Below are positions 23,673 through 34,862 of a stretch of 64,000 nucleotides of DNA, in pieces (the stretch's first letter is position 1; every line of letters starts with the position of its first letter). The notes below the pieces were generated by a model, which searched no databases, was not told the origin of the DNA, and saw nothing but the letters and a program-made list of their open reading frames with translations. Source of the DNA: Membranipora membranacea. Taxonomy: Eukaryota; Bryozoa; Gymnolaemata; Cheilostomatida; Membraniporidae. The position numbers and the translations under genes are program-made. The stretch covers positions 17,923,001 to 17,987,000 of the forward strand of contig OU612067.1 of the NCBI GenBank assembly GCA_914767715.1. The letters are read 5' to 3'.

Positions 23673-26600
23673 TGACAAAAGTTTATAATGGTCGGCTGTA
23701 CATTCTGAGCTTGCGGACCAATCAAAGATCAGAAATGTGTTCCAACAACAATACTTAAGCCATACAATTGTTTGGGGTCAGATATTTTCTCCTAATCCAT
23801 GTGATATATCTTTATTAACAGGTATATCTTTTAAATGACAACTGGATTATCCTGACTTAAGCTTTGAGCTTATTCCCCAAGTAAGTATATCCTAATAAAG
23901 TCAATATTGGGTATATCGATACCTGATTTAGCCAAGGTTTTGGCCCTGATTAGCTGGCATTGGCCAACATTCGCACCTCTCCCAACTAATAATAAAATGA
24001 TAACCATTCTAAAAATGATATTAATGAATTTTTTGTGAAACTTTCCGTCTTTATCAAGGCATAACATTGTTTTAGCTCTAGATGCCTTCAGATGGTGTCA
24101 ATGGTCTTTTTGGTCATTTGACCAAACTGAAATTTTTTTTTTCTGGATCAGCTGTAAATAGTATTATCAAGAGGGGTAAGTGTTTCTATGTAAGAAAAGT
24201 ATACTTGTTCGACCAATTGCATCTTGAAGATGATTCAGATTATTTTCAATAAGTACAGACAAAGCTCCCGAGATCCATCAGTACAGGTATTAGGCTAAGT
24301 GTGAGCAGTGAATTGAGAGCATAATGGTCGGAAACTTAGACCTTCTCATAACTTCCTTATAACAACATGGGTCAAACCGAATCACAGGGGCAGCAATCAC
24401 CTCAAACACCTTCAATCCAAATTAAACATTATTATGAGCTGAGTAGTACCAACCTTTTAGATGTGTGGTTTGTCTGTATCATAGCAAAATTATTTGTCCT
24501 CGCATCGTTTCAACCATTGATGAGCCTTTCTCCGCAGTTCTCTTTGTGGCGCCAGCTGCTCAATATTTCTGGTATTCTGATAAGTGACCATTTTAGACCT
24601 TATTGCATAGCATAGCTTGTGATCATGATACTCTGTAAAGTAGAAAATATTTTCAGGTATAATCTTGCTTACATCTGTATACTACAGCTACAACACTCTT
24701 CTGGTGAAACTTTGGAATACTAGAATGGTTTTGTCATACCATTATTGATGTTTATGGTGTGCTACTTTTTTCTCTCATAAACGAGGTCATCGGGAATAAT
24801 TATGGGCAAATGTGAATCTGAAAATGTGAAGATATGATAATCAAATGGCAAAAATGTGAAACGAAAAGAAGTACAGTGAATCAGTAACCAGTGTTGTTTG
24901 TAAATTAATAAACCAAAAGTATAACCTATAATAATCCTTGTTGTTCAGTAGGTACACCGAAAACAAAAGTATGAAAAAATTCATAAAAATGTGTTTGAGC
25001 ACTTTTACAAGTATTGAGGCAGATTTTCTTACATTGAGGAAACAATTTGATATAGTTCATTTAACTTGCTACTCCAATCATCGCCACCAATATTATAATA
25101 ATTCATATTGATTCATATACTTGTATGGAGACATAAAGTTCGTAAACAGCAGCGATGATTTTCATGCACATTTGTTGGTTGTGAAATAAACAGAAAACAA
25201 CAGTTACCTGCACTAAAAAAACATAAATGAATCACTAAGACTCAAGTCTAGTCTCATATTATCTAGATGTATATGAATGAGTAATAGATATGCCTAGATT
25301 AATTTTCACTAGAGTTCTTTTGCAAAAATAAAAAAAATCTAACGTTATACAAGATTTTTACTTTTTTTGTGAGGGATAAGAGTTATATTTGTTCTATTTA
25401 TAGAACTTTTGGTGCTGATTATCACACAAAAGGTGCGGTTTGTGTAACTTGGTAAAAAGTGAACAAACCAAAGTTTGGGTGGAACTAATAATAGTTTTTG
25501 CATAATCTGCATTGAATCAGTTACTGAACTCAGGAGATCTCAGAGGAATCCCAGGGAATACTTTCACCTGATTGCACTGTCTTCCCCAGCCAGGGCCGTC
25601 AGGGGGGCAAGAGTTTGGAACAAGCACTGCCAGTGTCGTATGGTGTGATAAGGATATTATCATCTAAAATAATGTGAGCAAGGTTTAAACTGGTTGTCTG
25701 TAATGTTGCTTTCTATTTTTGCCCCATAAAATGGTTGGCATATATGCATTCAGGCAAGGTTTAGAAGGGCAGTGCTGAGGGAAAGAGAAAGCTGTGGATA
25801 GATAACTCTGATTGAGCTAATACGATTAGCCTAACAATAGATGACTATATAGTAGGCAGGGACACTGATAAGTACAGTTGCCCCCTTAAACTGCAGCGTG
25901 AGCAGTGGATCGGACCGACTCTGAATGCAGGCAAATTGGACCAAACTAGGTCTACCCATTGTTAGACAGCCGGTTTATTTTGAGCTATTCTTTAGTTAGA
26001 TGGAGTGCTCGACGTAATCTACTTAGGTCAAATATCATACATAGTTATGATGAATTACACTTTGTGACCTGAGGTCAACAGTTTGTTATTTTTAGAGTAA
26101 AAAAGCTACGTGACAGACATTGCAAGGTCTTTGACCTTTTGAACAATATTTTACAATGAAATTTAATTGCGAGGTGATTGAACTACTAACTTCAAAACAT
26201 CCAATAACTCGAAATGTCAAATCTCAAATCTCAAGTCCATGTAACTTGTCTACCCCATCAACTTATACAGGGCGCACATTTATTTATTTGTCAAGGTTAT
26301 ATAAAAGTTAAAACTTGAATTATTTTAAAAAAAACTCGGGGTCCCGACACAACCTAATAGAAAAGCAAATTGAAGAGAGTAGAACAAAAAAGTTGGCATA
26401 GAGTGGAACATAGAAGAAGGCATGGATGGTATCATGATTGGCATGGAAAAAATTGAACTTGAAATATTCGGAGCATTAGAAGAAATATCTATAATACCAT
26501 TTTTTTATTTGGCAAACAAAACATCTTGATCGAATGTTTACATTACGAGTTGAATATAGAAGGAGGAGAAAAGAAGAAAAAATGATAAATGTATGCATGA

Positions 26601-27245
26601 TAATAGATTGGTATATAATAACGCTAGTTTAATGTTTAGTGTCAATGTGTGAATGAGGGTTCAGTTATCGAACAGTTGATGCTAAAATGCGCAGTTTTTA
26701 ATTACAAATTAGTGGAAAAGAAAATGTCTCCTGCTCTGGATTTAGATTTGACAGAAAGACGCCAGATGTGAGATGAATTATAATATTCAAGGCTATCTCA
26801 ATCTATCTCAATTGACTTTTTACAATCAATGTATGACGATGAGCGCTGAGAAGTGTTCTACGATAGGTCTCTAGTGGTTTTTCTGCAGTCATGTGCTTTT
26901 TGAGCCTCGATAGTGAGTAGCATGCATGGCTCTAGTTTGAGTGGACATGATAAGTACTGGAGATCTCTTAAATAATCGATAGACTGTTTAGAACGTTGGT
27001 TTAGGCTCAGTTTTAAGTTGTGAATTTGGATGTGGTGATGTTTTGAACGCTTTACGAAATCTAGGAAGAATGTAGCAACGTAATTTTGACAAGAGTTGTC
27101 AACACAGGTGTTGTCCTTCAGCTTTGTGAATTAGAAAGTATTAATTGTCCACCAGAATGGAACTTACAAATGCCAAATTTTCTATCTGTCCAGCCGAAAC
27201 ACTTGAAATAATTGGCATACTGGAGATCGGTCTCTATTTGCAACA

Positions 27246-27339
27246 GTCTGTTTTATAGCTCTTTCTAAATGATATGCTGTTTTAAGGCAGTCGACTGCCT
27301 TAAAACAGCATATCATTTAAAAAGAGCTGTAAAACAGAC
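27246..27339. repeat. 94-bp near-perfect palindrome
   Basis: Two 47-bp arms (27246-27292 and 27293-27339) meet at GTCGAC with no loop; only one or two bases differ between arms (TATAGCTC against GAGCTGTA). No open frame. It is probably a foldback element or the product of an inverted duplication. Confidence 0.9.
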
Positions 27340-29445
27340 TGTCAAAGGAAAAAGCTGATATGACTGCAGTAGTAGTGTGATACAGAGCTGGTCACGTAGT
27401 CTAATGTGATTTGCACATTCTGTTGTCATAGTTATTCATGGGGCCACCGCAACAAGTGGAAATTACGGCGATTGCTGATGAACGATGGTGGCCCTCCCAG
27501 AAATTATTTTGTGATATTTCTCGCTATAATAAGCTTTTTGACAAATAACTTAAAAACATTACCATTCTTTCAGAAATGACCAGTAACCAGTCTAACTTAA
27601 TACAACGGCCTGAAATTCCATTCTAATTTAGTCCATCAGAATGAAGCACAGTTTTACGAGATCAGTTCGTATAAGCAGAGGTCATTACTTGTCACAGTCC
27701 AATGTAAACGGAGACAATCACATAACCAAATGCCTGCCCGTAGGAAATTAATGGCTGAGTGAATTGTAAATCAAGATTTGTGCATTGATTTCTCTAAATG
27801 TCTGCCATAACAGGAAATAAATTCTCAGATCCGCAGCAATCCACTGACTACCACAGCTATGATCTAACATAGATGCACTCAGCGAGCCCTAACGGTAATC
27901 TCCACAAATCTCTGAGCTCTGAGCTGAATATTATTGTCTGCTCAATGATGATTATACAAGAGTGGGAAGATTTCTTTTGGTAATTCACATAATAAGTAAT
28001 ATTTTTTTATGCCTACTGAATCCATTGATAAATTTGAGAATTGTTTTTGCTGCGGTATACATATAGATCAGGGTGTGCCAGAGAAGTACCAGCTGTAACA
28101 ATGACCGATACTCCTGACTGCATGATGAATAAATTAATTTCCGTTTCTGAGGCCATTAATTACCCTGCTATATATGAATCAGAAATGACAATAACAATTA
28201 TGAAAATACGAATGACCCATAGAAACAGAGCCCAATAGAAACCTAAGCCACTCTTAGGAGTCGGAGTCGCTCCATTTTTCGTGAATCTCCTGTATATAAG
28301 AAATCAGTGGTAGCAAGGAGTAACGCTATTACTTCTTGGTGGTAGGGATTTGTTCAAGAATGATTTAGAATGAACTTAATGGGCTAGCTGAAAAACATAA
28401 CATAACAAGCTATAAATCTCTACCACTGGTGGCGGTCAACCAGTAATAACGAAAACCGCTAAAACCGAGTAGGCATCTATTTATCGATGTCTATGGAATG
28501 ACCCCATCATTTTGGGCTGAGAGAAAAGATGTGCATTGCGTCCCGGGTATTCCCTGAAACGGGATATCTTTTGGTTAACCCAGCACACCTTCTGACCACA
28601 CCAATATTTTTGATGATTTAAAACACCAAAAGAATACAACTATAGTGGTCGATCTACAGCCAACACATTTAATTCTTGCCCATCTCAATCTTCGTGCACC
28701 TAATCTTGTATATGCTTGCTCAAGAGAGAGAAAGGCTGTTGGATTTCCTACGATAAACCCTATGGATAATAGAAGATAGGGAGCACCTAGATTTTTTTAC
28801 TTTATGTTATATACAATGGTCTCAAAATACTATTTTAGGCTGCGAGCGTCTTCATTTTTACGCCCACGCCTAATGCATGCAGTGCTATTATTGCGCTTTT
28901 GCAAAGTGGCAGCAAAAACTGAATAGAAAAAATGAAAAACCTACAGACCAACATATTTTTACTTAAAAAACTTTGATAGAGTTTGTTATTGATATAGATA
29001 ATGATATTATATTGTTGTGCTGACTAAAATCCTAAGGTCATTGGTTAGCCTCAGGTGTTAAGACTAAGAATGATTCTGTTCCTGTTCACAGCAAAAAAAG
29101 CCTAATTATGATAAATCACTCTAAGGTGAGTTCAGCCAAGTATCGTCAGCCACAGACTCGTAGTCGTCCGCACAAAGGAAATCACAATGAATGAATGACT
29201 GCTTTTTAACCTTTTTTTTTATCAGTATCTACCACTTGTCACTGGTTATGCAACAGTCGACCAAGTTAATTTTTTACCGAAAGCGGCCACCTATAAAAAG
29301 CTGCTGTACAATTAATTATTTAATTCACAACTTTTATCTGTTCAGTCTACATGCCACAATAATTTGAAGTGATAAAACTCAAAATAGAAAATACATTGCT
29401 TTAACTTTTGGATCATTTAGTTGGCATATTACACAGCTGTGCACA

Positions 29446-32223
29446 ATGGGTAAGTTTAATTTCTTTCTTTCTTGAGATGAACCTGAAAAGTTTGGAGTAA
29501 TAACCAAAAATTATTAACAATGTCCGCTTAATAATGATATCTGGAGGGACGCTGTTGGAAGCAACTTTGGCGCACTTATATATTCATTGCTGTCTATTCT
29601 GATTCTGAAGCACTACTACCTGAAACTACCACTATAGTAATTAAGTTATATACTTGACTCAAAACAGCCAAGTGTCTTTGAAGATCTGATTCACTCTTTT
29701 AATCCTCTTCAGACTTGTTCAGAGGGGATTGGATTGAACAAAAAAATATCAAAATAGTTGGGTGGAGGTAAATTCGGCTTGGACAACATATTTAAACACA
29801 AAAAGTTCGCAATTTGTAATGATCTTGAGAATTTGTAGCTGCTAAGCGCGTTGAGCTTTTGTGGATGAAGTTTAATTTGGACGAAGTTATACCAAGTTCT
29901 AATTCCTTAATGAAAACAAATTTCTTCTCATAATCTCTATCGTCAGCTATATGACCCGCTCAGGACCTTAATCCCTTCGATATGAATCATATATGGTGGT
30001 TAAATTCTATTTCTAGCGAACCTGTGGACATATATCGTAAAGTCTTACCTCATCGTCTGTAGCTGTATACAACTCGCTGAGCTCTCGACAATAAGATCTG
30101 CACTGTGAGTACTTCTCCACTTTTTCATATTCTGAGTAGTAGCATCAAATTATTTCACAAAATCTTATTGATCAACGTCAAGGTTTAGCATCGGTAAGGA
30201 TTCAGTAACCTCAAATCTGGCATTTACAAAAAAACAGGGTTTCCTCAGACTCTGACAACCTCTTCCTTGTAATTATATCCCTTGTATTTTCGGGCCATTA
30301 CAGCCTCACTCAGGCTAAACTAGACAATGTTCTGAAAAGTATGTAAGACATACCATCCTAAAGGTGTATGTACTGGCTAGCATTTGGATGCTATGAAATA
30401 CGCGTTCCCAACACGTTCACTTGGTGTGAATTGTGTCACTTGCTTAAAGTCAACAGCTACCTTCTGAATAATACAAGAAGTTTGGGCCGATATTTGTATT
30501 ACAAAAATTGAATTGTTGACATCACCAACACAATCAAAGATAAGGATGGTCATCATCGCCTTTGAACACTGGCATTTTTATTATGAACTTTGTTAACATA
30601 AGACATTTATAATCATGACAAGAATTGTCTACCACCTGTAAATGGGAACATAACTACTATCCTGTCTTTTCCGCAATCATTTTCCTCAGTTATTCTGACT
30701 TGCATACTTGGTCATGATGGAGGCAATTTAATTAATTGACAGCGAATCTGTGTCAAAACTCAGTTGTAATTAAATAAGCTTTCACCACTTCCATAATGTG
30801 ATAAATCTTATTATTACTTTCTATTACAGAGATTCTAATTCCGTACCAAAAAACAGATTTAGGCGCACGTCATTGAGCCACCTTATATCAAGACAAAACT
30901 ATAGAGCCTCCTTTGAGTTGGACCTGAGAGAAACTATCCATTGTGTCGAAAAAGCTATAGACGCCTTTGTAAGTAGATTGTTTCGAATTCGTTATTGAAG
31001 TAAATTTCCTTAACCATTGCCAGCCTATCTACACGCTTAATATTATTTTGTGAACAAGATGAACATGAAAGAAACCATCACAGTTTGGTTGAGTCTGTCT
31101 TTTATTTATATCGCTAAATTTCATGTGCTTTTTTTCTTAGCAGAGTTACGCTTATTTCGGTGACAACGTCGCTCCCCAATTCACTAGAAGTAGATGTGCA
31201 GCATTACAAAATAACTATGTAAGTATCATCATACCAGTTCAGTAACTTGGGCTTGCCTATGTTTAAACTTAAATGCTTGACAAGATTCTCTTGTGACATA
31301 TGATTATCGAATACTCTATAAGTTTCCAACAAATACTCAGTACGCAAAGCATCCTTTACCACCTAGCATATCAAATAATTTCACCCAAGGAAGTGAAAAG
31401 AACATCCCGGTGAAAACATGGATCAGTGAGAAATCTTATGGTGGGAAAACGGATATGTGGGAAAATGTTCTGGTGGGAAAATGGCTCGGTGGGAATATGG
31501 CTTGGTGGGAAAATGGCTAGGTGGGATAAAGGGATGTGAGAAATTGTCTTGGTGGGAAAATGACATTGGGAAAATGTCCGGATACCGAAAAGAACTGTAA
31601 TAGAAAGGTCCTAGTTCGCTTACCAACCTTGAAAGTGTAAATGAATAGACCTCAAAACTTCATCATGGGCAGGCGACTCATTATAGAACAAATTGTGCTA
31701 CTAGGCTCCTCCTCTCATACCTTAGCTTAGCTTGCAGTCAACTACCGTCAGTCATTCTGAACCAAGAAATATATTGAAAATCGGTCAATAATTCTTGTAT
31801 CATATTTATATTTAGTATTCATATATTATATTATTTCATATATATATATATATATTTCATATATTTATATTTATTTTATCTCAGGTTTGCGCTGAAAATT
31901 TTCTTGCTAGCTTGGACAACTATTACTGCAAAGTCTCCAACAGCTACATAATACTCTTCTCACTGATATTCGCTGACGGTGAAATCCCAGGTGTTTGCAC
32001 AAGAGAAGCTATTTTATCTAAAATAAATGTGTTAGCATCTAAACTACATACAGGGGGAGATCATAGTATCAGCTGTACACCGCCGACCAACGCCGAAGCT
32101 GAATCTCAAAATGTCAGCAACCATCTAAGTCTGATACTATTACCTCTTCGGGATATATTGCTATGTGCTCTGGATACACTGCCGGGCACTGATGGTATAA
32201 GACACTCCCCAAGGTTAAGATGA
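29446..32223 (+). CDS. Secreted protein of unknown family, 215 aa
   Basis: Exons: 29446-29449 (ATGG), 30017-30104, 30830-30968, 31141-31218 and 31885-32223, all GT-AG and phase-consistent. The N-terminus MANLWTYIVKSYLIVCSCIQ looks like a signal peptide. The mature part is predicted largely helical by eye, with about seven cysteines (contexts IHCVE, SRCAA, VCAEN, YYCKV, GVCTR, ISCTP, LLCAL) and one N-glycosylation site (NVS). No domain was recognised. The start depends on a 4-nt first coding exon before a consensus GTAAGT donor, which is the weakest part of the model; the later three exons are firmer. An AATAAA lies about 540 bp downstream of the stop. Confidence 0.62.
31438..31590. repeat. 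Degenerate GGTGGGAAAATGGCT minisatellite
   Basis: About nine imperfect 15-17-bp units around GGTGGGAAAATGGCT lie in the last intron of the secreted-protein gene. The open frames read through it on both strands are products of the periodicity. Confidence 0.85.
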
Positions 32224-32460
32224 GTCTGACCTACCTTGTTTATTACCATCATATCCTCAGGTTATTACCAGTTATCACTTTTTAGATGGTGCTAAAAATA
32301 CAAAAGGACTTGAATTTGATTTTAATCCACTTCATATTTTTTCAGCGACCCCAATTTTATATTTTTCAATATAGGGAAAAAATCTTTATCGCAAATTGTT
32401 TTCCTCTCATCATCTACAACGTATATAAATATTTTTGTACTCAACATAATATTGACCACT

Positions 32461-32502
<42 letters not shown>

Positions 32503-33167
32503 ATATACATACGTACATATATTTTCTTATCAATTGTATTGGCTCTACTATTAGCATCATTACTGTATGTTGTTATGAAAATTATTATTATAATACTTTG
32601 TTTGTGAAACATGTTTTTGTAATCATGCATATCGGGAAATCTGCTAGATATGCTATACAAATTATTGAAACCTAAACATTGCGGAACAACAAATTATCTG
32701 ATTTTGATTAAGGATTATTTATTTTTTGAATATCTATTGAACTATATTAATAACTCTTGTAAATAAAAATTAACTTTTTGCAAAGATGGATTCTTTAGAT
32801 TGAAATTGTTGAATATTTTGGAGTTGGCCCTCCTTGATTTGGAGGCCCCCCCCCCCTCCTGATCTGTGAGTCTGTAATAGAGCACAGTCCATATAGACTA
32901 GTATCTATAAATTTCCTTTGGAGCCTTATATGGGGTCCTTATTGGCTAACCACCAACATAGTACATATAACTGAGTTGCAAAAGTCATTTACCTTCCTTT
33001 CGTTGCTTTACCTCTGATCAAGGGACAGTGGAGCTCTGAATAGTGAAAAATGGTCATTATATTGTATCAAGTTATTATATATATGAGGTCATCTGAATAG
33101 TGACAATAAGAAGAGAAGCGCTCTCCCAACATTCTGTCCTTTGTCTCACTGGGAAACTTCTTCATGA

Positions 33168-33501
33168 AGAGCTTAAGTTCTCATACACTTGCTTTCCAAA
33201 GATGTTATCCAATGAGGACTAAGGGAGAGGCCTATTGAGATTCACTTAAGAAATGCTACATAAATTGATAGTGAAGCGTTGTGCTCACCACATTGTTGAC
33301 CTTTGTGTGTGCTGACTAATGACATAATGGGTAGACTGATGTTATACAATGTGTCCACCTCACTGGATCAGCAGTTAAGCAGTGTACCGCTGCCATTATA
33401 TATTATATAGCAGACAAACATCGTGATGGAAATCCTGCTGAAACCTATAACTCTGCTCCAGGGTATGGTGTTGTCTCTTTTTTTTAGTATATGAAAAGAT
33501 C
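33168..33501 (+). repeat. Duplicated promoter/first-exon block, copy A
   Basis: 334 bp matching 34131-34463 in direct orientation with about five substitutions and one small indel. It contains ATG at 33426-33428, a 37-nt exon ending at 33462, and a GTATGG donor, identical to the first exon in copy B. A TATATTATATAG stretch lies about 20-25 bp before the ATG. Confidence 0.93.
33426..33462 (+). other. Alternative first coding exon of the receptor
   Basis: ATG and twelve codons (MEILLKPITLLQ) plus one base, then a donor, exactly as at 34389-34425. Splicing to 34710 would make the same protein, so this copy could act as a distal alternative promoter/exon. No transcript evidence is available. Confidence 0.5.
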
Positions 33502-34130
33502 TCGAAAAGAGGTCAATGCCTTGCGTGGCTTCAATGCCTTGATGGTAAAAATGGTTAAACCATCATTGTAGGAAATTGTTAATACCTTATCCTGATTATG
33601 AAATGGTAATATAATTCTCATTGTGGAGAATTGTTAATACCTAATCAAAATGTAGATTGATAAATTACCATCGCTAATTGGTAAATTGTGTAATCTCAAA
33701 ATAGAGATTGTAAATATTGCTGTTATTTGCAAAAAGGTTATTGATACCTATTTACTGTTCATACCTGTACTATCTCAAAAAGAGATTTTGTATACCTATG
33801 TTATTTTGGTTGAGGCGTAATCTAGCATGGATTGATAACGCCTCATTGTGAAACCAAATGTTTTCTCAAGAAAGCTATTTTATAGCAAAACGGAATGTAA
33901 TGACTTTGAGTCAGCCATGGGTGTGCTTTGGTGATACTTAATCCAATAAACAAAATGTTAAATATAAACCCCACAAACAGGATTGATTGATGAATTAAAA
34001 AAGCACTTTATATCCTATTAATTCTTGAGTATTTTTTCTTTTTCTCTGCGCTTAAGTTTTTTCTTTTTTGTTCTGTCACTGCATGAAAAACATTCCTAAA
34101 GATGATGTAGAATGACAATAAAAGTATATA

Positions 34131-34463
34131 AGAGCTTAAGTTCTCGTACACTTGCTTTCCGAAGATGTTATCCAATGAGGACTAAGGGAGAGGCCTATTG
34201 AGATTCACTTAAGAAATGCTACATAAATTAATAGTGAAGCGTTGTGCTCACCACATTGTTAACCTTTGTGTGTGCTGACTAATGACATAATGGGTAGACT
34301 GATGTTATACAATGTGTCCACCTCACTGGATCAGCAGTTAAGCAGTGTACCGCTGCCATTATATATTATATAGCAGACAAACATCGTGATGGAAATCCTG
34401 CTGAAACCTATAACTCTGCTCCAGGGTATGGTGTTGTCTCTTTTCTTAGTATATGAAAAGATC
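34131..34463 (+). repeat. Duplicated promoter/first-exon block, copy B
   Basis: The proximal copy of the direct duplication. It contains the first coding exon of the receptor (34389-34425) and probably its promoter. The near identity to copy A points to a recent event. Confidence 0.93.
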
Positions 34464-34862
34464 ATATTTATACTGCACTGAATATATATGCTGCCTCCTT
34501 CGAAGTGAGATATAAATTGGAATACAACTCTCTGGAAATTCCAGACTCAAACTGCATTGTGGGAAAGTTTTTAATGTGAGGTTTTGGCAAAAAATTCGGC
34601 AGCAGATGTTCATTACGTGTGAGTGCTGCTGATTTGAGGACAGAATGTTGCGCTGTCTTACATATCTATACCCTAGAGTAAAATTTAAGCAAAATATTGT
34701 TGTTTGTAGTTGAAGCTTTGCTTCTTACATTGATCTCAGCGCTAAAGCCACCCAACTCAGCGTTTATCAACACCTATTATGGCAATCGCTATGACATATC
34801 AGAAAAAACTTGTGGATGTTTTACAAAGGATGGAGCGCTCAATCTACATCATGTTGACACTG
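34389..34862 (+). other. Receptor signal peptide exons
   Basis: Exon 1 (MEILLKPITLLQ) joins exon 2 (VEALLLTLISALKPPNSA) through a split Val codon. Together they form a signal peptide with a long Leu-rich core and likely cleavage after LISA. The remainder of exon 2 has a short Cys-containing segment (SEKTCGCFTKDG). Confidence 0.75.

Larger units (their letters stand above)
20760..29445. other. Intergenic region without recognisable genes
   Basis: 8.7 kb of AT-rich DNA. It contains the TTAA element (21589-23021), twin hairpins (23025-23225), a hairpin at 23624-23672, a half copy of the 10262-type element near 25895-25955 and a palindrome at 27246-27339. ORFs are all under 85 codons, without domain character or supporting splice sites. 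Confidence 0.6.
32224..34388. other. Intergenic region with microsatellite and promoter duplication
   Basis: Holds a TA microsatellite (about 32470-32512), a C run near 32848-32857, and the duplicated block described separately. Between the two block copies (33502-34130), short motifs such as ATTGTTAATACCT recur, but no gene is seen. Confidence 0.5.

Noticed and set aside
24367-24615. ORF starting MGQTES, which recalls a retroviral Gag start
   Set aside because: Only 82 codons, no capsid or zinc-knuckle motifs, no LTRs or pol nearby; the resemblance is limited to a few residues.
31423-31626. Minus-strand ORF rich in F, S, H and P
   Set aside because: It is a translation of the GGTGGGAAAATGG minisatellite.
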